In this document: piece by piece, positions 8,665-16,720 of the stretch
Layout: each line of letters begins with the position of its first letter
Numbering within the stretch: position 1 is the stretch's first letter
Notes under the pieces: generated by a model
Told to the model about the DNA's origin: nothing
Database searches by the model: none
The model's input: the letters and a program-made list of their open reading frames with translations, nothing else
Assembly: GCF_025403485.1 (NCBI RefSeq)
Contig: NZ_CP099966.1
Coordinates: forward strand, 2,170,001 to 2,234,000
Length of the DNA: 64,000 bases
Reading direction: 5' to 3'
From: Chryseobacterium paludis
Lineage (GTDB): Bacteria; Bacteroidota; Bacteroidia; Flavobacteriales; Weeksellaceae
Program-made: the position numbers and the translations under genes

Positions 8665-8820
8665 ACAGGAATTGGTTCTGTTTAATCACAGATTAATAGG
8701 GAATCGTGTGAAAATCACGAACTGTCGCGCAACTGTAAGTAACTAAAGTCTTTATAATAAACCACTGTGCAAAAGCATGGGAAGGGATAAGGATGTTACA
8801 AGTCAGGAGACCTGCCACTT
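8665..8820 (+). promoter_or_regulatory. Cobalamin (B12) riboswitch
   Basis: The conserved core is visible in order: AATAGGGAA at 8695-8703, a P5-type hairpin, CTGTCGCGCAACTGTAA at 8722-8738, CACTGTGCAAAAGCATGGGAAGG, and the B12 box AGTCAGGAGACCTGCC at 8801-8816. This is the family's most diagnostic signature. No TonB receptor, Btu or Cob gene follows; the next full gene is a hotdog thioesterase at 8950. A 6-bp hairpin (8875-8894) downstream may be part of the expression platform. Confidence 0.9.
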
Positions 8821-8863
8821 TCTATAAACAAGAAACTTTCGCGGCTTGAAGTTTATTGATCTG

Positions 8864-8935
8864 ATGGATTGTTTCAGGAATTTCACCTTTCCTGTTATTA
8901 TTCTGTTTGCTTCAATATATTTCATTTCGCTTTAA
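8864..8935 (+). other. 23-codon ORF behind the riboswitch, possible gene-start remnant
   Basis: ATG at 8864 opens MDCFRNFTFPVIILFASIYF..., ending at TAA 8933-8935. It looks like a truncated signal peptide. It lies where a riboswitch-controlled gene should begin and may be what is left of a deleted B12-uptake gene, or a chance ORF. Together with the riboswitch it fills the 8601-8949 gap. Confidence 0.3.
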
Positions 8936-8949
8936 TTTAATAATGAAAT

Positions 8950-9333
8950 ATGACTACAGAAGAAAGAATTCAAGCATCCGAAACCAGAATCTTTAAAGCG
9001 GTTTTCCCTAACACAACCAATCATTATGATACTCTTTTTGGAGGTACAGCGATGCAATTGATGGATGAAGTGGCATTTATTACTGCTACACGTTTTGCAA
9101 GAAAAAGAGTGGTAACTGTAAGCAGCGACAAAATTGACTTTAAGAAACCTATTCCTGCCGGAACTATTGTCGAGCTGATAGGAACGGTTTCTCATGTTGG
9201 AACAACAAGTATGAAAGTAAATGTAGAGATCTACACGGAACAAATGTATTCTTATGAAAGAGAAAGAGCTATTGTGGGAGACTTTACTTTTGTGGCTATC
9301 GATGAATTTAAAAAGCCTGTTCAAATACTATAA
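8950..9333 (+). CDS. Acyl-CoA thioesterase, YciA/BFIT-type hotdog
   Basis: A 127-residue single hotdog-domain protein. HYDTLFGGTAMQLMDEVAFITATRFA contains the conserved N/H-x-x-GT-FGG-x-x-M-x-x-D/E active-site helix of YciA-type acyl-CoA thioesterases, and RVVTVSSDKIDFKKPIPAG the following strand. It hydrolyses acyl-CoA to free acid and CoA in the cytosol. It follows a cobalamin riboswitch, which would be an unexpected control for this enzyme; a -7-like TATATTTC at 8916 could give it an independent promoter. Confidence 0.88.
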   Translation: MTTEERIQASETRIFKAVFPNTTNHYDTLFGGTAMQLMDEVAFITATRFARKRVVTVSSDKIDFKKPIPAGTIVELIGTVSHVGTTSMKVNVEIYTEQMYSYERERAIVGDFTFVAIDEFKKPVQIL

Positions 9334-9340
9334 TTAGATG

Positions 9341-9370
9341 AGAAACGCAAGTCAAATTGACTTGCGTTTT
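9341..9370. terminator. Bidirectional terminator
   Basis: Palindrome AAACGCAAGTCAA/TTGACTTGCGTTT between convergent genes, with T-rich flank on the plus strand. Confidence 0.75.
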
Positions 9371-9372
9371 CT

Positions 9373-9963
9373 TTATTTTAAAACTTTTTCGGTCTCTAAA
9401 CTTCTATTAAGCAGAAGCTGGAAAGCTTCACCCATTTCATCAGAAGCTCTGCTTATTGCATTTTCCAGCATATTTCTGATTTGACTCTCGGTTACTTTTG
9501 CTTCGGTCCAGCTTTTCCCCGAAGTATGTGAGTTAAGAATAAATGGCATAATACGGTCTATTGCACAGGCAAAAATAGCATCCGCAGTCTGCTCTTCTTC
9601 AAACTCCAACCATAGATTGAAAAACTCTGAACGTAAAGGTTCATCTAAAATTCCAAAAATATTCTGAGCTGATAATTTCTCTCTTTCAAATTTGCCAACC
9701 ATTGCTTTCTCATCAAATAAGAATGTATCACCAGCTTCAATTTCTACCAGATCATGGATAGAAAGCATCCTTATAACTCTTAACAAATCGATATCTGTCC
9801 TGTTTTTAGCATATGGAAAAAGTACCTGTGCCAGTATTATTATCTGCCAAGAGTGTTCAGCAGTATTTTCCCGTCTTGAATCATCTGCATTATAATTTCT
9901 TCTCTGCACATTTTTTAAAGCATCTACTGCTAAAATAAAATCGATCTCTTTTTGTATTTTCAT
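9373..9963 (-). CDS. HD-domain phosphohydrolase (YfbR/HDDC2-like)
   Basis: A 196-residue HD-superfamily enzyme. Metal ligands read as AEHSWQ (first His), SIHDLVEIEAGD (the HD pair followed by E), and a C-terminal AIDRIMPF Asp. This motif layout matches the YfbR/HDDC2 group of 5'-deoxynucleotidases, so a role in nucleotide pool control is likely but the substrate is inferred. It is 1 nt downstream of the exported protein gene at 9965 and probably cotranscribed with it. Confidence 0.82.
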   Translation of the reverse strand: MKIQKEIDFILAVDALKNVQRRNYNADDSRRENTAEHSWQIIILAQVLFPYAKNRTDIDLLRVIRMLSIHDLVEIEAGDTFLFDEKAMVGKFEREKLSAQNIFGILDEPLRSEFFNLWLEFEEEQTADAIFACAIDRIMPFILNSHTSGKSWTEAKVTESQIRNMLENAISRASDEMGEAFQLLLNRSLETEKVLK

Positions 9964-9964
9964 T

Positions 9965-10657
9965 TTAATCTTCTTTATAGTACTGTTTGATCGGATATTT
10001 TTTTGATTTTACGATCCACTTGTTATTGATCTTTTGTCGCTTTGTTACTTTTACGAATTCTTCACCACCCATTGCATCTTCTTCCAGCTCGTAAACTTTA
10101 TCTAGTCCTTTTTTCGGAATTACCTGATACTCTGTTGTTAAATGCCAGCAACATCCGGATTTAGAAAATGTAATTAATCTCTTTCTTTTAGGATCTGTTT
10201 GAAACATTCCCAGATTTTCAAAAGCAAGAGTAGTTAATTCATCACTGATAACGAATTGTTTTTTTGTAGAATTGTAGACATATACATCATAGGATGGACC
10301 ACCATAACTGCTTTCATTCCCATTTCGTATTGCAATATCTTCTGAACCATCAAAATTAAAATCTTCAAAAATCAATGGACTTTGCTCATCATATAATTGA
10401 ATAACATTAACACTTGGTTGCTGCTCTTTATTCAAATAAAAGTAAAGATCATCAGAGGTTAAAGTCTGAATAGTACGTAATGTTTTTTTATCTTTTAGTT
10501 CTACTATCCCGCTTCCACTACATTTTTCTGCGTCACAATCATTTACCGTAATCACTGCATCATAGTGATTTGATCCCGTTTTAAGTTCAAAATGATGCTG
10601 TCCGGAACATAGAAATCCCAAAAAGACAAAACTGATCAATGTAATATACTTATTCAA
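9965..10657 (-). CDS. Exported protein, XAC2610/FG-GAP-like
   Basis: A 230-residue protein with signal peptide MNKYITLISFVFLGFLCSGQ. The segment FEDFNFDGSEDIAIRNGNESSYGGPSYDVYVYN is the DxNxDGxxDI calcium-type loop found in XAC2610-like and FG-GAP repeat proteins, followed by CCWHLTTEYQV with paired cysteines. It probably acts in the periplasm or on the surface; function unknown. It is divergent from padR and first in a two-gene unit with the HD enzyme. Confidence 0.65.
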   Translation of the reverse strand: MNKYITLISFVFLGFLCSGQHHFELKTGSNHYDAVITVNDCDAEKCSGSGIVELKDKKTLRTIQTLTSDDLYFYLNKEQQPSVNVIQLYDEQSPLIFEDFNFDGSEDIAIRNGNESSYGGPSYDVYVYNSTKKQFVISDELTTLAFENLGMFQTDPKRKRLITFSKSGCCWHLTTEYQVIPKKGLDKVYELEEDAMGGEEFVKVTKRQKINNKWIVKSKKYPIKQYYKED

Positions 10658-10862
10658 TATATAGATTTTATTCAGTACAAATACGACTGAAATTTCATAA
10701 CAAAAGTAAGAATAGCTGTCAAAATCTGGATCATTTATCCTCTAAATTAATTAAATATAATTTTCTTTTAAAGACTTGATAAAATTTATTAAACTGATTA
10801 TCAGTATTTTAAATAATAAATAATAAAAATTTCACTACTTTGTATTGCATAATACCATTTTA

Positions 10863-10880
10863 ATTACATATCTTTGTAAT
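10863..10880. promoter_or_regulatory. padR promoter with overlapping inverted repeat (candidate PadR operator)
   Basis: The -7 box TATCTTTG (10869-10876), with TTG at 10845-10847, 21 bp upstream, lies inside the dyad ATTAC-N8-GTAAT. PadR proteins bind short inverted repeats with about 8-bp spacing and commonly autorepress, so this is a good operator candidate. A leader of about 70 nt follows. Confidence 0.5.
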
Positions 10881-10950
10881 GTAAAATAAGAATAGGTTCA
10901 ACTAGCTAGGAACTGAATTCTAAATATAACTAATTAAAAACCTTATTAAG

Positions 10951-11280
10951 ATGAATACTGAAAATACCAAAGCGCAGATGCGAAAAGGGATTCTGGAATT
11001 CTGTATTTTAAGTCTTATCAATCATCGTGAAATGTATGTTTCCGACCTTATAGATGAACTAAAAAAAGGAAAACTGGATGTTGTAGAAGGCACACTCTAC
11101 CCTCTTTTAACAAGATTAAAAAATGGAGAGTTTCTTTCATACAGATGGGAAGAATCAACCGGAGGACCTCCGAGAAAGTACTACCAGATTACAGAAAAAG
11201 GTAAACTGTTTTTAAGTGAACTTTTAAACACCTGGAACGAATTAACCAATTCAGTAAACCAAATCACTCAAAAAAATTAA
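10951..11280 (+). CDS. PadR family transcriptional regulator
   Basis: A 109-residue winged-helix regulator. QMRKGILEFCILSLINHREMYVSDLIDEL is the PadR DNA-recognition N-terminus, VVEGTLYPLLTRLKNGEFL the turn-wing, and GPPRKYYQITEKGK the wing strand. It lies 11 nt before the PspC-domain gene. PadR plus PspC-domain membrane protein pairs are common in Bacteroidota and Firmicutes, and the regulator probably represses the pair. Confidence 0.92.
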   Translation: MNTENTKAQMRKGILEFCILSLINHREMYVSDLIDELKKGKLDVVEGTLYPLLTRLKNGEFLSYRWEESTGGPPRKYYQITEKGKLFLSELLNTWNELTNSVNQITQKN

Positions 11281-11291
11281 AAAACAAAGCT

Positions 11292-13010
11292 ATGAACAAG
11301 ACACTCTCCATAGGACTCGCAGGTTTTTCTTTTACAATAGAGGAACACGCATATATAAAGCTTAGCGATTACCTTAATGCTCTAAGAAGTACATTGGACG
11401 CTTCAGAAGTAGACGAGGTAATGCATGACATAGAAATAAGAATGGTTGAAATCTTCAGAGATTCATTAGGAAAACGAGAAGTAATCAACGATACAGATGT
11501 AGAAGGAGTTATTGCACAAATCGGAACCCCTGAAAAGATCGAAGAACAGGAAGAAGCTTATTATTCTGAAAAGAATTCTAAAAGAACTGGCCATTCAGGT
11601 GCTGAATATTCTGATAAAAAGCAATTATTCCGTGACCCTGAAAGACAAAAAATAGCAGGTGTTTGCGCAGGTTTAGCTCATTATGTAGGAATGGATATCA
11701 CTGCCATGAGAGCGATCTGGTTAGGTGTATTTATCTTAGGAATATTTACAGCAGCTATTTCTTCTTCATTAATAGCATTGCTTTATATCATTCTTTGGAT
11801 CGTACTTCCAAAAGCAGAGACGGCAGCCGATTTTTTGAAAATGAAGGGAAAGCCTATGAACTTCGACAATCTTAAAAGCGAATCTAATAAACTGGTTCAG
11901 TTTGCTAATGAATCTACACAGAGAGTCGGAGAAATATATATCGAAAACAAACCTTATATCAACAATGCAGGAAGTGGAATTTGGAACGTTGTAAGATATG
12001 TTTTAGGAGGAATCTTCGGATTGATGGCATTTGGATGTTTGATTGGAGTATTCGTAGTTTTTGGATTTATGGGAAGCAATGATTTTCCTCCAATCAACGA
12101 AATGAATTTCTACTTTGACAACGATGGAATGAGGTATGTACTAATGGCGATGATCATATTAGGAAGTTTGATTCCTGCAATGTTGTTCGCATTATTAAGT
12201 ATTAAATTAATTTCCCCTAAAACAAAATTAAGAAATACAGGATGGGTTTTAGGAGCTTTGGTTCTTGGTTTAATTGCAGTATCCACTTATTTCGGAGTTA
12301 GCATGGCGAGAAAAGATATGTTCTTAAAAGGCCACAAAGAAGATACAGAAGAAGTTTCTATCAATACAACATCGGACAGTATCTATGTTGACTTAAAACA
12401 AATCGTTATTCCTCAAAACTTTATGGGATATGATGATGATCTTTATTCTGACAAAGTATCTGTTTTTAAAAGAGATTGGATTCATGTTCAGGTAACAAGA
12501 AAAGCTGACATAAAAACACCTTATTTAATTATTAAAAAAGAAGCAAAAGGTTATAACATCCCCCTTAATGTAAGTGTTCCCGTAGAAGTATTAAATAACA
12601 AAGTGATCCTTCCTAATTATGTTAAATATCCATATGATCACCGTTTCAGAGACTACAATGTAGATTATGAATTGGTAATTCCACAGAACGCAATCGTGAT
12701 CCCTGTAAAGAAAGACGGAATTGATTTTGATGGGGATTTGAATGGTGACGGAGTAGATGACGATGATGAGAATAATGATGACGATCATGGAAATATCAGA
12801 ATTGAAAAAAATAAAATTTCTGTAAATGGTTCTACAATCGAATACAACTCTGATGATAAAGACAGTATCATTATCAACGGAAAGAAAGTTCCAAATTCAA
12901 AAGCAGAAAAAATAATGGATTCAGTAAAGTCTGACATTAAAAAGATGAAAGGCAAAGTAGACATCCAGATAAAGGATGGAAAAGACGAAATTTCTATAAA
13001 AACCAAATAA
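11292..13010 (+). CDS. PspC-domain membrane protein
   Basis: A 572-residue protein. An N-terminal DUF1700-like helical region (LSDYLNALRSTLDASEVDEVMHDIEIRMVEIF) precedes a PspC domain at ~115-175 (KQLFRDPERQKIAGVCAGLAHYVGMDITAMRAIWL plus a transmembrane helix). Three more transmembrane segments follow (~230-260, ~280-305, ~315-335), then a soluble C-terminal part ~345-572 with acidic calcium-like repeats (DFDGDLNGDGVDDDDENNDDD). It is probably an envelope-stress sensor or scaffold, cotranscribed with padR. Confidence 0.85.
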   Translation: MNKTLSIGLAGFSFTIEEHAYIKLSDYLNALRSTLDASEVDEVMHDIEIRMVEIFRDSLGKREVINDTDVEGVIAQIGTPEKIEEQEEAYYSEKNSKRTGHSGAEYSDKKQLFRDPERQKIAGVCAGLAHYVGMDITAMRAIWLGVFILGIFTAAISSSLIALLYIILWIVLPKAETAADFLKMKGKPMNFDNLKSESNKLVQFANESTQRVGEIYIENKPYINNAGSGIWNVVRYVLGGIFGLMAFGCLIGVFVVFGFMGSNDFPPINEMNFYFDNDGMRYVLMAMIILGSLIPAMLFALLSIKLISPKTKLRNTGWVLGALVLGLIAVSTYFGVSMARKDMFLKGHKEDTEEVSINTTSDSIYVDLKQIVIPQNFMGYDDDLYSDKVSVFKRDWIHVQVTRKADIKTPYLIIKKEAKGYNIPLNVSVPVEVLNNKVILPNYVKYPYDHRFRDYNVDYELVIPQNAIVIPVKKDGIDFDGDLNGDGVDDDDENNDDDHGNIRIEKNKISVNGSTIEYNSDDKDSIIINGKKVPNSKAEKIMDSVKSDIKKMKGKVDIQIKDGKDEISIKTK

Positions 13011-13130
13011 TAAACTGCAGAGAGTGGCGGAAGGTGTGAATGGAAGGCAACAGTTTGAAATTCACACTCTTCTTCTCTCATTAGCAACAAAAAACATTAT
13101 TAATTAGTTCTTTATATTAAAAAATTATCT

Positions 13131-13138
13131 TACCTTCG
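13131..13138 (+). promoter_or_regulatory. -7-like box TACCTTCG before the 20-residue peptide gene
   Basis: Seven of eight positions match TAnnTTTG. It predicts a start near 13144 and an A-rich leader of about 44 nt, typical for the lineage. Confidence 0.35.
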
Positions 13139-13187
13139 TACAGTTATATTAATAATAACCAAATCATTAAAAACACACACCTAAACC

Positions 13188-13250
13188 ATGGTACAAGTAG
13201 CACTAGAAATTGTAATGAAAATCGTAGATTTAATCAGCGGTTTATTTTAA
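13188..13250 (+). CDS. 20-residue amphipathic peptide
   Basis: The ORF encodes MVQVALEIVMKIVDLISGLF. On a helical wheel Q3, E7, K11, D14 and S17 line one face and all other positions are hydrophobic, so it should form a membrane-active amphipathic helix, similar in style to phenol-soluble modulins or type I toxins. It has a promoter-like box upstream and a strong terminator 27 nt downstream, giving a self-contained gene of about 160 nt in the 13011-13325 gap. I know of no named homologue. Confidence 0.5.
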   Translation: MVQVALEIVMKIVDLISGLF

Positions 13251-13276
13251 GAGCGATAATATTTCAATATATTTGT

Positions 13277-13307
13277 AAAGTATAACTTATTTGGTTATAC
13301 TTTTTTT
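13277..13307 (+). terminator. Rho-independent terminator of the small peptide gene
   Basis: Perfect 10-bp stem AAAGTATAAC / GTTATACTTT, then seven T residues. Confidence 0.8.
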
Positions 13308-13325
13308 GTTTTTAATAGAAAATAT

Positions 13326-13922
13326 ATGAAAAAACTAATCGGCAAATTAATGTTGAAACTCATGGGTTGGAAGGTCGTTCTTCAGGGCGATGTCAACAGC
13401 CTGAACAGGTGTATTCTTGTAGTAGCACCACATACTCATAATATGGAATACATATTGGGGAATTTCGCCTATTGGTCGTTACAAAAACCATTAAAAATAA
13501 TTATCAAAGATGCTCATACCAAAGGATGGTATGGCGGGATCGTAAAAAATCTTGGCGGAATCGGAATCGACAGAAGTCAGAAAAATGATCTGGTAAATTT
13601 CGTTGCCAAAGAATTCGCTAAAGAAGATTTCAGCTTGGTGATCACGCCCGAAGGAACAAGAAGCTGGGTGCCAAAATGGAGAAAAGGTTTTTACCATATG
13701 GCATTGGCAGCAAAAGTGCCCATCGTACTGGCTGCCGGAGATTTTAAGAAAAAAATCGTTTATCTTGGATATACTATTCCCTATGAAAGAATAGCTTCCG
13801 TTCCTTTTTCAGAGATCATGGACGAAATTAAAAATTACTACATTAAAAACGATATTACACCAAAAGTTCCTGCTAATTGGAATCCGAATATCATGGGAAC
13901 AGAGAACGAACAGCAATCATAA
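13326..13922 (+). CDS. 1-acyl-glycerol-3-phosphate acyltransferase-like enzyme
   Basis: A 198-residue lysophospholipid acyltransferase-family protein. APHTHNMEYILG supplies the catalytic H-x4-D/E (here HTHNME), GGIGIDRSQKN the second block, and ITPEGTRSWVPKWRKGFYHMA the E-G-T-R acceptor-binding block III, followed by PIVLAAGDF (block IV). It transfers acyl groups to lysolipids at the inner membrane. Length is that of the short PlsC-like group, so the exact acceptor is uncertain. Confidence 0.85.
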   Translation: MKKLIGKLMLKLMGWKVVLQGDVNSLNRCILVVAPHTHNMEYILGNFAYWSLQKPLKIIIKDAHTKGWYGGIVKNLGGIGIDRSQKNDLVNFVAKEFAKEDFSLVITPEGTRSWVPKWRKGFYHMALAAKVPIVLAAGDFKKKIVYLGYTIPYERIASVPFSEIMDEIKNYYIKNDITPKVPANWNPNIMGTENEQQS

Positions 13923-14001
13923 ACAGTGAATTAATAGATAATGATGAGTAACTCCTCATTATTTATTACATTACTTTTTAATAAAACCATACTGATACTA
14001 T

Positions 14002-14430
14002 ATGAAAGACATGACCAAAGATGAGCTATTAAACTTCCTTAACAACTGGGGTGAAGAAACAATGGCCAAAGCACTTGAAATAAGATTCATTGATATCGAT
14101 CAGACCAACGAAACACTTACTGCTACAATGCCGGTTTTACCAAGGGTTCATCAGCCATTCGGCATATTACATGGTGGTGCAAGCTGTGTTTTAGCCGAAA
14201 CTTTAGGCTCTAGCCTATCTAATATATTCATAGATGGTGAAAAATATTATGGTGTAGGAACTAATATTAACTCCAACCACCTGAGAAGCAAAAAAGATGG
14301 AATCATAACGGGAACTGCACGATTTATAAGAAAAGGAAGAACGATGCATGTTTCTGAAATCGAAATCCGTGATGAAAAAGGCCAGCTGATCAACCATACA
14401 ACAATGACCAATAATATCATTAACAAGTAA
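14002..14430 (+). CDS. PaaI-type hotdog thioesterase (probable DHNA-CoA thioesterase)
   Basis: A 142-residue hotdog protein. HQPFGILHGGASCVLAETLGS is the PaaI/MenI active-site helix (HGG, then E), and YGVGTNINSNHLRSKKDGIITGTA the core strand. PaaI/MenI-type enzymes hydrolyse 1,4-dihydroxy-2-naphthoyl-CoA in menaquinone synthesis. The isochorismate synthase of the same pathway lies 3.2 kb downstream on the same strand, with an unrelated module between. Assignment to menaquinone rests on that context. Confidence 0.8.
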   Translation: MKDMTKDELLNFLNNWGEETMAKALEIRFIDIDQTNETLTATMPVLPRVHQPFGILHGGASCVLAETLGSSLSNIFIDGEKYYGVGTNINSNHLRSKKDGIITGTARFIRKGRTMHVSEIEIRDEKGQLINHTTMTNNIINK

Positions 14431-14451
14431 CTCGATGATTAATAATAAATA

Positions 14452-14479
14452 TAAGACTCAAATTTTTTGAGTCTTTTTT
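14452..14479 (+). terminator. Rho-independent terminator after the thioesterase
   Basis: Stem AAGACTCAAA / TTTGAGTCTT followed by a T-tract, ending the transcription unit before the inserted module. Confidence 0.75.
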
Positions 14480-14536
14480 TATATACTTGCTGCAACCTTT
14501 TTATTTTTTATCATCTTATAAGAAAATTAAGCATCC

Positions 14537-15595
14537 ATGAAAACTTTCATTTTACCTTTCTTATTTTTATTAATATCCATAGTTTCCTGCAAACAAGATA
14601 ATGATGAGCTTTTAGAAAAGAATACAACATCTGTTGATTTATATGTAGCAGGAGTCGAAAATAACCAAGCTTGTTATTGGAAAAACGGTCAAAAGATAAT
14701 TCTTCCTAATGGAACGGGACTATATGCTATGCAGATTATCGTTGAAAATAACAATGTATATGTGTACGGAGGAATGACTTCTGAATTTGCAAATATCCCT
14801 CCATCAAAACATTTGTACTTATGGAAAAACGGAACGAGATATAATTTGGATGAATATTTACAAGATGTACCAGATCCGGATCCAAATAATTATTTTGATA
14901 TTTCTTCAAGGATGGTTGTTGAGAATGGAAACGTTTATTTCTGTGGTTCTCTTAGAAACCCTAATCCTTTACCCAATCAAGGGCCGAACACTTTTTATTC
15001 ATGGAAAAACGGTATAAAAACAATGATTTCAGATAGTAATGAAGGTTTAATTTCCGGAACTTACGCATTAATTAATAATGACATTTACTTAAGTATAAGG
15101 AAGAACCAGCAGTACAATCCAATTACATGGGAAACCGGATTCTACAAAAACTCCACTTATTTTCCTCTAACAAATGACTCACATATTTTGGATTTTTACA
15201 AGGATAGTACTGGAATATATGCTTACATAAGAAACATTTTGACAGGTGAAAAGTATTTCAAAAATATACAAACCAATGCTATCTTATCACTTCCTTCAAA
15301 TCCTCCAGGAGAAATTACACTCGTTGTATGGGACAATAATGACAAATATTATATTGGGGACAATTTTTATTACAAAAACAGTACTTTAATTCAATTAAAT
15401 GATCCAAATGGATATAATAAGATTGCTAGGTTTAACATTAAAAATAATCAAATCTATACAATAAGGTATAAAGATGGTTCAAATCCATCACCTTTTGCAA
15501 AAGTTTTCATCAATGACACTGAAGTTCAAAGCCAACCTATAATGGGTGTTTCAGATCCTAATGTTGGTGGAATTTTATCAATTTTTATCGATTAA
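14537..15595 (+). CDS. Lipoprotein with repeated WKNG beta-propeller-like motifs
   Basis: A 352-residue lipoprotein (lipobox ISIVSC, Cys 18). The repeats YWKNGQKIILPNGT, LWKNGTRYNLDEY, SWKNGIKTMISD, FYKNSTYFPLTN and FYYKNSTLIQLND, each preceded by a NNVYVYG or NDIYLS strand, suggest a seven-bladed propeller on the cell surface. It starts a unit with the sigma-membrane fusion 5 nt downstream, so it may be a sensor or target of that regulator. Confidence 0.65.
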   Translation: MKTFILPFLFLLISIVSCKQDNDELLEKNTTSVDLYVAGVENNQACYWKNGQKIILPNGTGLYAMQIIVENNNVYVYGGMTSEFANIPPSKHLYLWKNGTRYNLDEYLQDVPDPDPNNYFDISSRMVVENGNVYFCGSLRNPNPLPNQGPNTFYSWKNGIKTMISDSNEGLISGTYALINNDIYLSIRKNQQYNPITWETGFYKNSTYFPLTNDSHILDFYKDSTGIYAYIRNILTGEKYFKNIQTNAILSLPSNPPGEITLVVWDNNDKYYIGDNFYYKNSTLIQLNDPNGYNKIARFNIKNNQIYTIRYKDGSNPSPFAKVFINDTEVQSQPIMGVSDPNVGGILSIFID

Positions 15596-15600
15596 TATTA

Positions 15601-16701
15601 ATGCAGACATACGATTGGCAAACTATATACATCAACTACTCCCCAAAACTCTTGGGGATTTGCCGTAGATATATACAGGATATTTATGCCGCTGAAGATA
15701 TTGTGCAAGATAGTTTTATAACAGCCATACAAAATAAGAACCAGCTCAGAGATGAAAAATTACTCTTTGCATGGTTAAAAACAATTGTAGTGAATAATGC
15801 CCTGCAATATATAAGAAAGAGCAGTAAAGAAACTTTCATTACAACGGAGCCTTCAGAAATCCCAGATATACTTTCAGAGATGAATCACCCTTCTTTAGAC
15901 GAAAAAATATTTTTTAAATATGACTTCACAAGAGATCAACTTCTGTCTTCAATAGATAATTTACCAGAGCATCACAAATCTGTTTTCAATTTATTTTTTA
16001 TTGAAAATCACTCACACATGGAAATTTCAGGTATGTTAGGAATAACTGTTAATACCTCAAAATCTCATTTATTAAGAGCAAAAAAGTCTATTCAAAACTA
16101 TTTGCTTGGCAATGTGGATCATCATACACCAAAAAATAAAAAGAAAATTACGCAATTGCTTGTCCTCTTTGGATTTGGCGGTTTATTATGGGCACAAACT
16201 TTCAGAAGTAAATTTTTGGATTATAGTATTGCGCCTTCTAAAGTATTTGATATTTCTGAAAACATTTCTATTAAGGTAACTTCCCCTCCGATGATCTCAT
16301 CGCTGGTATGGAAAAAGAAAGTGGCCATAAGTTCTATGACTTTATTAATTATTGTAGTCTCTATCTTTATAATAAAATCAAATAAAAATCTTCATTCAAA
16401 AGAAACCTCAATAATTACATCTGATAAAACCCCAGACAACGAACATAAAACAATAGAAATAACTTCTCAAAATCTTAAAAAAAGTTCAAGTTCAGTTGAT
16501 CAACCTTTGGAAAAAGCTTTAAATGGGGACAATTCTCAAATTCCAATTGTAGAATCTCAATCTACATCTGAAGAAAAAAGTATAGACAGCAAAGAAAAAT
16601 CAAAGAAAGTCATTTTGAAAGATTCCATTCAGAATGCTCCAAAAAAAATTATTGTGGTAAAGAAAATTATCCAAAGGGATACAATATTTATAGAAAGATA
16701 A
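15601..16701 (+). CDS. ECF sigma factor fused to a membrane segment and C-terminal tail
   Basis: A 366-residue protein. Residues ~1-75 are sigma region 2 (AAEDIVQDSFITAIQNK, FAWLKTIVVNNALQYIRK) and ~120-175 region 4 (LPEHHKSVFNLFFIENHSHMEISGMLGITVNTSKSHLLRAKK). A hydrophobic stretch follows at ~183-198 that resembles a signal peptide (LLVLFGFGGLLWAQ), then a transmembrane helix ~240-259 and a polar S/K-rich tail ending VVKKIIQRDTIFIER. Ordinary ECF sigma factors end after region 4 (~190 residues), so this one carries its own membrane tether. Topology is uncertain. Confidence 0.8.
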   Translation: MQTYDWQTIYINYSPKLLGICRRYIQDIYAAEDIVQDSFITAIQNKNQLRDEKLLFAWLKTIVVNNALQYIRKSSKETFITTEPSEIPDILSEMNHPSLDEKIFFKYDFTRDQLLSSIDNLPEHHKSVFNLFFIENHSHMEISGMLGITVNTSKSHLLRAKKSIQNYLLGNVDHHTPKNKKKITQLLVLFGFGGLLWAQTFRSKFLDYSIAPSKVFDISENISIKVTSPPMISSLVWKKKVAISSMTLLIIVVSIFIIKSNKNLHSKETSIITSDKTPDNEHKTIEITSQNLKKSSSSVDQPLEKALNGDNSQIPIVESQSTSEEKSIDSKEKSKKVILKDSIQNAPKKIIVVKKIIQRDTIFIER

Positions 16702-16720
16702 AAACTAATAATCCAAAACT

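Noticed and set aside
8665..8820. A tRNA or other structured RNA in place of the riboswitch
   Set aside because: The conserved order of blocks with the B12 box is specific for the cobalamin riboswitch; no tRNA cloverleaf or T-loop is present.
8932..9324. Minus-strand frame opposite the hotdog thioesterase
   Set aside because: Shadow of a clear hotdog gene; Ser/His/Cys-rich translation with no family pattern.
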